This document shows positions 57,850 through 64,000 of a DNA stretch of 64,000 nucleotides, piece after piece. Each line of letters opens with the position of its first letter. The first letter of the stretch is position 1. The notes under the pieces were generated by a model. It was not told the origin of the DNA, made no database searches, and saw nothing but the letters and a program-made list of their open reading frames with translations. The position numbers and the translations under genes are program-made. The stretch comes from Brevundimonas intermedia (GTDB lineage Bacteria > Pseudomonadota > Alphaproteobacteria > Caulobacterales > Caulobacteraceae): positions 168,874 to 232,873 of the forward strand of contig NZ_BSFD01000002.1 of assembly GCF_027922165.1 (NCBI RefSeq), read 5' to 3'.

Positions 57850-57995
57850 CAGCGCTTCCCTCCCCGGCCGGTGCGGCGGTGGGACGCGCTGGTCTCGCTA
57901 GGCGGCGGTTCCGCTGGTCGGACCGCGCGCCGAAACGCGAGTGTGTTGATCCGACCCCGGCGATCAGACGCCGGAAGCTACTCCCCAACAGGAAG
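57850..57995 (-). ncRNA. yybP-ykoY (Mn2+) riboswitch leader of mntP
   Basis: Read on the minus strand, the leader contains GGGGAGTAGC (57977-57986), a hairpin CCGGCG-TCTGAT-CGCCGG, GGTC, and ATCAACACACTCGC (57937-57950). These are the conserved elements of yybP-ykoY manganese-sensing riboswitches. The downstream part leads to the mntP start and would hold the expression platform. Boundaries are approximate. Confidence 0.8.
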
Positions 57996-58029
57996 CGGCC
58001 TCATAGGAGGTGTCGCGCGCCGGTGCAAG

Positions 58030-58046
58030 ATACTATAGGGGAGTAT
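58030..58046. promoter_or_regulatory. RcnR/DmeR-type operator at the repressor start
   Basis: ATACT-ATAGGGG-AGTAT is an inverted repeat with a G tract in the centre, matching the RcnR-family box (TACT, G-rich centre, AGTA). It ends two bases before the repressor ATG and overlaps its ribosome site, so binding would block the repressor-exporter operon. Confidence 0.75.
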
Positions 58047-58048
58047 CC

Positions 58049-58324
58049 ATGGCGCATACCTCCACGAACAAGAAGAAGCTCGTCGCGCGGGTCCGGAGGA
58101 TCTCGGGTCAGCTCAGCGCAATAGAGCGCGCCATCGAGTCTGAAGCCGGGTGTTCGCAAATCCTGCAGCAGGTCGCGGCCGCGCGGGGCGCCATGGGCGG
58201 GCTTCTGGAAGAGTTGATTGAAGACCATCTGCGCCACCACGTCGCTCATCCCGATCTGAGCGAGGACGCCCGGCAGGGCGGCGCCGACGAGTTGATCGCC
58301 ATCATTCGCCGCTATTCAAAGTAA
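58049..58324 (+). CDS. RcnR/DmeR-type metal-sensing repressor
   Basis: A 91-residue CsoR/RcnR-family repressor. The metal ligands His3, Cys35, His60 and His64 of RcnR (Ni/Co sensing) are all present at the same positions, starting from MAHTSTNKKKLVARVRRISG. It would release the operator at its own start when metal binds and allow expression of the CDF exporter 10 bp downstream. The pair matches dmeR-dmeF of rhizobia. Confidence 0.88.
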   Translation: MAHTSTNKKKLVARVRRISGQLSAIERAIESEAGCSQILQQVAAARGAMGGLLEELIEDHLRHHVAHPDLSEDARQGGADELIAIIRRYSK

Positions 58325-58334
58325 GGCCCGCGCC

Positions 58335-59291
58335 ATGTCCGCGTCCGAGACCGACTATCTGACCCACGACCACTATTTCCTCAGCCGTTCGCACGACGAC
58401 AGCGCACGGCGAACGCTGTGGGTGGTCGGCCTGACGGCCGTCATGATGGTCGGGGAGATCATCGCCGGCCTGGTCTACGGCTCGATGGCCCTGCTGGCCG
58501 ACGGCTTTCACATGGCGACCCACGCCGGCGCCCTGGCCGTTGCGGCCGGCGCCTACGCCTACGCCAAGCGGCATGCCGCCAACCGGCGCTTCAGCTTCGG
58601 GACCGGCAAGGTCGGGGACCTGGCGGGGTTCGCCTCGGCGCTGGTTCTGGGCATCGTGGCGCTCGGGATCGCGGGAGAGTCCATCGGCCGCCTGATCGAT
58701 CCGCGCTCGGTCGCCTTCGGCCAGGCGACGCTGGTCGCCATCCTGGGTCTCGTGGTCAATCTGGTCAGCGCCGTCCTTCTGTCCGGCGGGGGGCACCACC
58801 ACGGTCGTCATGGCCACGGGCATGGCCATCACCACGACCACGATCATCACGACGACCATGATCACCAGCACGGTCATGGCGGCCATCGCGACAACAACCT
58901 GCGCGCCGCCTACATCCATGTGCTGGCCGACGCCCTGACCTCGGTGCTGGCGATCATCGCCCTGCTTGCGGGCCGCTATATGGGATGGGTCTGGCTAGAC
59001 CCGCTGATGGGCATCGTCGGCGCGATCGTCATCGCCCGGTGGTCGTGGTCCCTGATGCGCGACACCGCCGCGGTGCTGCTCGACACAACGGACACCGCCA
59101 TCGAGGCCGAGGTCCGCGAATTCGTCGAGGGGCCGGGCGACGCCCGGATCACCGATCTGCACGTCTGGCGCATCGGGCCGGACGCGCACTCGGCTATCGT
59201 CAGCGTGACCGGGGCTGTGGATGTCGCGACCGTTCGCGACCGGCTGAGGCCGGTCCACGAGCTCGGGCATCTGACGGTCGAGTGCCGTTGA
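58335..59291 (+). CDS. dmeF: DmeF-like cation diffusion facilitator
   Basis: A 318-residue CDF transporter with six helices. The metal sites are LADGFHMATHAGAL in helix 2 and HVLADALTSVLAI in helix 5. A long His-rich cytosolic loop (HHHGRHGHGHGHHHDHDHHD, about residues 155-185) separates helices 4 and 5. DmeF-type CDFs export Co and Ni. It is co-transcribed with the RcnR-type repressor. Confidence 0.9.
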   Translation: MSASETDYLTHDHYFLSRSHDDSARRTLWVVGLTAVMMVGEIIAGLVYGSMALLADGFHMATHAGALAVAAGAYAYAKRHAANRRFSFGTGKVGDLAGFASALVLGIVALGIAGESIGRLIDPRSVAFGQATLVAILGLVVNLVSAVLLSGGGHHHGRHGHGHGHHHDHDHHDDHDHQHGHGGHRDNNLRAAYIHVLADALTSVLAIIALLAGRYMGWVWLDPLMGIVGAIVIARWSWSLMRDTAAVLLDTTDTAIEAEVREFVEGPGDARITDLHVWRIGPDAHSAIVSVTGAVDVATVRDRLRPVHELGHLTVECR

Positions 59292-59303
59292 CGGCGATCG
59301 GCC

Positions 59304-59717
59304 TCAATGGCGTGACGGTGTGATCGAGGAGGCAGCCTCGCGGCAAGCGTTTTCGCAGCGGCGGCATTCCTCGGCGCAGATGCGGCAATGCTCGTGCATC
59401 TCGGCGTGTTTCTCACATTCGACAGCGCAATCCGCGCAGGCCTCGGCGCAAGTCTCGAGCATGCGCTGGATCAGTGTCTCGTGGCTGCCGGCGCGACGCG
59501 CGGCGAGGCCGGCCGTGGCCAGGCAGACGTCGGCGCAATCAAGATTGAGGCGGATGCACTGGGTGAGATCCTTCACCATATCCTCGGCCAGGCAGGCATC
59601 GGCGCAGATGTGGCACACCGCGGCGCAGCCGTAAGCCGCTTCGATCGCGCGAACGAGACTGTCGTTGACGCTTCCGCGCACGTCGGGATGGGTGCTGATC
59701 ATTGGTTGGATTTGCAT
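59304..59717 (-). CDS. Four-helix-bundle Cys-rich copper-storage-like protein
   Basis: A 137-residue protein with 16 Cys in repeated C-x2/3-C pairs along four helices (GCAAVCHICADAC, CIRLNLDCADVC, CAEACADCAVEC, CRICAEECRRCENAC). This is the Csp (copper storage) pattern. No signal peptide is present, so it should be cytosolic like Csp3. It would store Cu(I) in the bundle core. An AAGGAG site precedes the start. It is convergent with dmeF. Confidence 0.87.
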   Translation of the reverse strand: MQIQPMISTHPDVRGSVNDSLVRAIEAAYGCAAVCHICADACLAEDMVKDLTQCIRLNLDCADVCLATAGLAARRAGSHETLIQRMLETCAEACADCAVECEKHAEMHEHCRICAEECRRCENACREAASSITPSRH

Positions 59718-60070
59718 CGGAGGGCTCCTTGGTTGATCGGAGTCCAACCCAAGCGCCGCGACGGGGTTCCGAATGGCGACGCCTCCGGATATCCCGCGGA
59801 TGACCATCGCCTCCTCCCTGGGGCTACGGACAGATAAGACTGCGGTGAAGCGCCAAAGAGCGGACATCAGTCCGCCGCCGAGAACTAGATGTTTCGACAA
59901 AATCGAAGTTGTCCGCACGCGGCGGCGGACCAACATACATCGTATGGCTGGCTGTCCGATCGCGAACCCGTAGTGGCGGGAATATCCGACAACCGTAGCC
60001 GTTGACTCGGAGGACCGCCGAGCGCAACCCAAGCGTTAGCAAGGGGCGATTCAGACCCGTGGAGGGAAAC
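59718..60070. other. Divergent intergenic region upstream of the Thoeris-like locus
   Basis: About 350 bp with no supported gene. It should hold the divergent promoters of the copper-storage-like gene and of the TIR gene at 60071. I could not define a motif. Confidence 0.5.
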
Positions 60071-60517
60071 ATGGCACGTCGGGTGTTCTTCAGTTTTCAC
60101 TATCAACGCGACATCTGGCGTGTGAATCAGATTCGCAACATCGGCGAGATCGTGGGCACCGCGGCGGTCGGGTTCCATGACGCCTCGCTCTGGGAAGAAG
60201 CCAAAAAGAAGGGCGATACGGCGATCAAGAAGATGATCGACGACGCGCTGCTCAACACGTCGGTTACGGTTGTTTGCATCGGCGCGGCCTCAGCGGGCCG
60301 CAAGTACATCGACTACGAAATCAGCCAATCGATCGCGCGGGGCAACGGGATAGTGGGCATCCAGATTCACGAGCTCAAGGATAGGCTCGGAAATACGGAT
60401 CTTGCCGGCGCTACCCCGGCTCTTCTTACGAGGGCCGGGGTGCCCGTCTACAAGTATGCCGATCACGCCCGGTTGGCGGCTCGGATTGAAGAGGCGGCCA
60501 AGCGGGCCGGACGGTAG
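60071..60517 (+). CDS. thsB: ThsB-like TIR domain protein
   Basis: A 148-residue TIR-like protein of the ThsB/DUF1863 type, starting MARRVFFSFHYQRDIWRVNQ. It continues with FHDASLWEEAKKKGD and SAGRKYIDYEISQSIARGNG, where the Glu in YxxxEI is the candidate NADase residue. ThsB senses phage and makes an NAD-derived cyclic signal that activates ThsA. It is followed one base later by thsA. Confidence 0.87.
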   Translation: MARRVFFSFHYQRDIWRVNQIRNIGEIVGTAAVGFHDASLWEEAKKKGDTAIKKMIDDALLNTSVTVVCIGAASAGRKYIDYEISQSIARGNGIVGIQIHELKDRLGNTDLAGATPALLTRAGVPVYKYADHARLAARIEEAAKRAGR

Positions 60518-60518
60518 G

Positions 60519-61976
60519 ATGCCTACGTCAAGCCGAAATCGCTTTCTCAAGGATTTTCCAGCTGCCCTCCACGAAGGCGTTGGCGCAGTGTTCGTCGGCG
60601 CCGGTGTTTCGAAGGCCGCGGGATATCCGACTTGGGCGGAGCTTCTTAAGGACATCGGCGAGGAACTCGGTGTCCGCTCCAGCGACATCCAGGACCTCGC
60701 CGCACTGGCCCAGTGGCACATCAGCGAGAGCGGTGCCGCGACCGGCGTCCGCAACGTGATCCGGCAAGAGATCGGCAAAGATCGACCGGTTCCGCCGACC
60801 TTGGAGGTGCTGGCGCGCCTCCCCGTTCGGCAGATCTGGACGACGAACTACGACCGTCTGGTCGAGCGCGCCTTCGCCGTGATCAATCGGCCTGTCGATG
60901 TTGTCTCCGGGGCGGCCGACCTTTCGCTCCGCGCCCGGCCCGGCGCGGCACGGCTCTACAAGATGCATGGGTCCGTCGACCGAATGGACGACATCGTCAT
61001 CTCGACCGACGACTACGAACTCTATCGGTCCAAGCGTGGGGCCTTCCTCCCCCTGCTGCAGGCGCATCTCAGCAGCATGTCCGTTCTTTTCATCGGGCTC
61101 AGCCTGACCGATCCCAATGTCCGGCACGTGCTATCCCTCATTCGTGAGAGCTTCACTGAAGCGCCGCCGGAGCACTTCGCAATCGTGAAGCCGCCCAGCC
61201 TGGCGGACTGTTCTTCCGAGGACGAGTTCAGGGCCCGCACGGCGCAGCATAAGCACTGGGCCAAGGACCTTCGCCGCTACGGACTGAGGACAATCGAGGT
61301 AGAGCATTACGACGAAATTCCCGAACTGATGCGCCAGGTAGAGCGCCGCGTCGCCGCGATGCGGGTATGGGTCAGTGGAAGCTGGCCGCTCGACGGCGAC
61401 GACGGTCGCGCCGGCGATCTGTATCGCCTTTCCGAGGCGGTCGGCGGGTTGATCGCGGACACCGGGCGGGATCTGGTGAGCGGATCGGGCTTACTGGTCG
61501 GCCCAGCTGTGATTGGGGGCTTTATCGACCGTCTCCGTCAGGACGGCGGGTGGGATCTGGACCGCCGGCTGATCGTCCGACCCTTCCCTCAACCGCTGAC
61601 GGATAGGGAGCCGGACCAGAAACGATGGACCGCGCTTCGCGCCGAGATGGCGCGACAGGCCGGGATTGTGATTTTCCTAGGCGGCGCAAAGCTCGAGGGC
61701 GGCTCTCAGATCGTTGCGGACGGCGTGTTGAAGGAGTTCGAGGTCGCGCGCGAGGCCGGGGCCTTCATACTGCCCATCGGTGCGACCGGAGGCGCGGCCG
61801 AGCAAATCGCGCAAGATCTGACTGGGTCCGCTATCCCATCGCAGGGCGCAAGCGCGGCCAGGCCAACCGACGAAGAGCTAGCCGTCCTGTCAAACCAGGC
61901 CACAACACCCGACAAGCTCCTGAAGCTCGTTCGAGAGATACTCCAACGGCTGGCGAAGCCACAGGACGACAACTGA
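60519..61976 (+). CDS. thsA: ThsA-like SIR2-SLOG effector
   Basis: A 485-residue effector close to the 476 residues of Bacillus ThsA. The N-terminal SIR2 domain has FVGAGVSKAAGYPTWAELL, IWTTNYDRLVE, the catalytic His in YKMHGSVD, and GLSLTDPNVRHVL. The C-terminal SLOG domain has RVWVSGSWPLDGDD, GSGLLVGPAVIGGF and FLGGAKLEGGSQIVADG. SLOG binds the TIR-made signal and SIR2 then depletes NAD, killing the infected cell. Confidence 0.9.
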   Translation: MPTSSRNRFLKDFPAALHEGVGAVFVGAGVSKAAGYPTWAELLKDIGEELGVRSSDIQDLAALAQWHISESGAATGVRNVIRQEIGKDRPVPPTLEVLARLPVRQIWTTNYDRLVERAFAVINRPVDVVSGAADLSLRARPGAARLYKMHGSVDRMDDIVISTDDYELYRSKRGAFLPLLQAHLSSMSVLFIGLSLTDPNVRHVLSLIRESFTEAPPEHFAIVKPPSLADCSSEDEFRARTAQHKHWAKDLRRYGLRTIEVEHYDEIPELMRQVERRVAAMRVWVSGSWPLDGDDGRAGDLYRLSEAVGGLIADTGRDLVSGSGLLVGPAVIGGFIDRLRQDGGWDLDRRLIVRPFPQPLTDREPDQKRWTALRAEMARQAGIVIFLGGAKLEGGSQIVADGVLKEFEVAREAGAFILPIGATGGAAEQIAQDLTGSAIPSQGASAARPTDEELAVLSNQATTPDKLLKLVREILQRLAKPQDDN

Positions 61977-61977
61977 G

Positions 61978-62532
61978 GTGACCCGGTTCGTAACAAGGGC
62001 GGAACTTCGGGGTTTCGCCGCGAACATCACTTTGACCGAACAGGCCTCCGTGCTTCGCACGGCTTCGGCGCGAAGCCCTGCCGGCTCAACTTTCCTGTCC
62101 CACTCCAGCAAGGACCAGGATCTTGTCGTGGGTGCCACGATCGTCCTGCAGAACCACGGCGCCGTGGTCTACATCGATGAAATCGACCCGGAGATGCCTC
62201 CCTACACCACGGACGAAACCGCCAATTTGCTGAAGTCTCGCATCAAGCAGAGCAGCAGGTTCGTTCTTCTGACGAGCAAGAACAGTAAGGAGTCGCGCTG
62301 GGTGCCTTGGGAGCTGGGAGTGGCTGACGGCTACAAGGGCCTCGGACAAATCGCTCTGTTTCCGTCCTCGGACGATCTGCACGACTCGACCTGGGCCTCA
62401 TGGGAATATCTGGGCCTCTATCGCCGGATCGTTTGGGGCCAGATGAAGGGCAGCGACCAAGACATCTGGATGGTACTAAATCACAAAGCGAACACCGCAA
62501 CGCCTCTCCGGAAATGGCTGACGGGTGGGTAG
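61978..62532 (+). CDS. Second TIR domain protein of the Thoeris-like locus
   Basis: A 184-residue protein with an N-terminal region of about 40 residues and a TIR domain: TFLSHSSKDQDLVVGATIVL, VYIDEIDPEMPP, and SRWVPWELGVADGYKG with the candidate catalytic Glu in WELG. It belongs to a different TIR subfamily from the 60071 protein. The GTG start lies one base after the thsA stop. It is probably an additional sensor feeding the same ThsA. Confidence 0.82.
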   Translation: MTRFVTRAELRGFAANITLTEQASVLRTASARSPAGSTFLSHSSKDQDLVVGATIVLQNHGAVVYIDEIDPEMPPYTTDETANLLKSRIKQSSRFVLLTSKNSKESRWVPWELGVADGYKGLGQIALFPSSDDLHDSTWASWEYLGLYRRIVWGQMKGSDQDIWMVLNHKANTATPLRKWLTGG

Positions 62533-63123
62533 CTAGGTCGTGGGTCTAAGCTTATCAGCGCCACGCCGCCATTCATCATAGGACTTGTACGACCCCATCT
62601 CCGTGCGTCGTACTTGGTTCACGAATATGCTGGGGCTGCCGCTTAGGTTTGCGAAGTCTATCTTGGGATAAATCTCTAGATACTCTTCGCCTGTGAAGTC
62701 GAGTTCGCCCGTTGGAGGGATCAGCGGAAGGATCGCGACGTTGCCGTTATGGCCGTCGAAAAAACCGAGCTCCCACGGCATCCACCTCGACCGCCTCGAA
62801 TGTCGGGAAAAGAGATAGAAGCAGGCGTCGCACTTCCTCATACGATGCCGCAACCTCTCTGCCGTAGCGCCGGTGACTGCGTTTCGGTCAAGGTTCGGAT
62901 CGCTGATCCAGTCCACGTAGACGGTCTTTCCGGCCTCCTCCAGGATCCGCTTCACCCCCATGACGAGACTAGCGTCCCGAACGGAATGGGAGAGGAAAAT
63001 GTCGAAGCGATCTGTCAGGGCGCTCAGCGCGGAGTCGAGAGCGAGCGCGAACGCCAGCACATGAGCGGGCTCGTCCTCTGCTACGCCAGCGCGAGCGCGG
63101 GCTTGAGCTTCAGTTAGATACAT
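62533..63123 (-). CDS. Third TIR domain protein, convergent
   Basis: A 196-residue protein with a helical N-terminal region and a TIR domain: FDIFLSHSVRDASLVMGVKR, VYVDWISDPNLDR, and SRWMPWELGFFDGHNG. It is related to the second TIR protein, sharing SRW-(V/M)-PWELG and the LSHS start. It is encoded on the opposite strand with its stop directly touching the second TIR gene's stop. The ATG at 63123 was preferred to a TTG 12 codons upstream. Confidence 0.78.
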   Translation of the reverse strand: MYLTEAQARARAGVAEDEPAHVLAFALALDSALSALTDRFDIFLSHSVRDASLVMGVKRILEEAGKTVYVDWISDPNLDRNAVTGATAERLRHRMRKCDACFYLFSRHSRRSRWMPWELGFFDGHNGNVAILPLIPPTGELDFTGEEYLEIYPKIDFANLSGSPSIFVNQVRRTEMGSYKSYDEWRRGADKLRPTT

Positions 63124-63431
63124 ACGGTCAAGCTGAAGCGTAGACCCGCCCGTGTCCAATTGGAGATTGAGTAGGCATCGGAAGTCCGGGGTTCAGCAAC
63201 TCGAAGCGGTTTGACGCCCTGCTCCCCGAAGCGCGATCTTGTTTTTGAAGGACCTGCCGCCGGGAGGCCGACAATGCAGCGGCCTTCATTGCGCTGGGTA
63301 CTGCGGAGAGCGCCACAAGCGAACCAAGAGCGACGGCTCTATAGCGGATGTCAAATCCGGATCTGCGTGAGCGACACTTCCAATCCCTTCCAGCCATATT
63401 CTCTTTAGCAACGGCAGGTCATAACTTCCGC
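63124..63431. other. Divergent intergenic region with no gene
   Basis: About 310 bp between the divergent third TIR gene and the DUF2971 gene. No supported frame or clear motif is seen. Confidence 0.45.
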
Positions 63432-64000
63432 ATGGCCTTGCCTTGGGACTTCAGCTCGGACCACTGTCCGGTCGTATACCACTACACCTCGATCGAGGCG
63501 GCGCGGGCGATCGTTGAAAACCGGACCTTTCGGCTCTCCGAGTATACCGCGCTGAACGACGCTTCGGAGTTTTCGTATGCTCGGGATCGACTGATCGGCC
63601 TTATGCGGGATCGACAGGTCTACACGGACCTCACGACCCGCATTTTCGTCGTGTCGGAGCTTGAGGGGCTGACCGCAAACACCGGCCTCATGATCGGGTC
63701 ATTGACTCCTCGGCGCGACGATCTGGGGCAGTGGCGAAGCTACGCGGGCGATGGTGGCGGGTGCGTTCTGGGCTTGGACGCACGGCATCTCGAACACGAC
63801 GCCGGCGTCGCGATCCGGACCGTGGTTTACGACGAAGCCTTGGTCGACCGAATGCTCTGTCTCGGCTTGGGCGTCGTCCAGCAACAGCTAGAGGATGATC
63901 CTGACGATCACCCGACGCTTTCGGACTATGCGCGGCGCCTGTGCGTCGACCTCTTTTCGATGAAACACCCTGGCTTCGCGGACGAGCGCGAAGTGCGGAT
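63432..64000 (+). CDS. DUF2971 family protein, truncated by the window edge
   Basis: The first 189 residues of a DUF2971 protein. It has the family features VVYHYTSIEAARAIVENRTF, LSEYTALNDASEFSYARDRL, then LGQWRSYAGDGGGCVLGLD and KHPGFADEREVR at the right edge. The role of DUF2971 is unproved, though the family is common in defence and accessory islands. It continues beyond the window. Its closeness to the Thoeris-like locus is suggestive only. Confidence 0.78.
   Translation, partial: MALPWDFSSDHCPVVYHYTSIEAARAIVENRTFRLSEYTALNDASEFSYARDRLIGLMRDRQVYTDLTTRIFVVSELEGLTANTGLMIGSLTPRRDDLGQWRSYAGDGGGCVLGLDARHLEHDAGVAIRTVVYDEALVDRMLCLGLGVVQQQLEDDPDDHPTLSDYARRLCVDLFSMKHPGFADEREVR

Noticed and set aside
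60071..62532. Calling the SIR2 gene a Sir2/Argonaute-type or stand-alone defence SIR2
   Set aside because: The C-terminal SLOG domain, total length and adjacent ThsB-type TIR gene favour a Thoeris-like system.

Overview
The window is high-GC DNA with dense, often overlapping genes. Codon choice and gene families point to an alphaproteobacterium of the Caulobacterales, most likely Brevundimonas or a relative; this is inferred from gene content only. It reads as an accessory region: part of a conjugative plasmid or integrative conjugative element (ICE) carrying metal-resistance, peptide-biosynthesis and defence cargo. I found no rRNA, tRNA, CRISPR array, replication gene, integrase or transposase, so plasmid and ICE cannot be told apart here.

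Region 1 (about 0.3-20.8 kb) is an envelope, redox and metal island. It has an MBL-fold hydrolase, a beta-propeller protein, DUF305 proteins, a LysR regulator, a frameshifted uracil-DNA glycosylase, a TDT/TehA transporter, a DsbA-like protein, a malate dehydrogenase and an OsmC protein. Next come a glutaredoxin-MauE fusion divergent from a CueR-like MerR regulator, CopC/CopD, and a CnrY-CnrX-CnrH sigma-factor module beside copA-copB-copC and a small Cys-rich protein.

Region 2 (about 21.7-31.9 kb) is a complete proteobacterial lasso peptide cluster. One arm encodes an ECF sigma factor, FecR, a TonB receptor and a lasso isopeptidase. The convergent arm encodes a GntR regulator, the precursor, the B protease and the C cyclase. 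The precursor appears to carry three lasso cores in tandem, each preceded by Thr-Arg and starting with Ala1, with Glu9 as ring acceptor. This is the most unusual feature of the window.

Region 3 (about 32.2-51.1 kb) is the conjugation module. It has two small regulators, then virB1 to virB11 and virD4 in canonical order with overlapping genes, an LPD7 protein, an AbiE-type toxin-antitoxin operon with a perfect 10-bp inverted-repeat operator and a frameshifted third gene, a MOBP-like relaxase with MobC, ArdC antirestriction protein and DUF736.

Region 4 (about 51.6-64 kb) mixes metal handling and defence. It holds a flavin disulfide reductase, an MNT-HEPN pair with an unfamiliar partner, a merT/GDCC/merR module, a Mn2+ riboswitch-controlled mntP, an RcnR-type repressor with a DmeF exporter, a 16-Cys four-helix protein, and a Thoeris-like locus with SIR2-SLOG ThsA and three TIR genes. 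A DUF2971 gene runs off the right edge.
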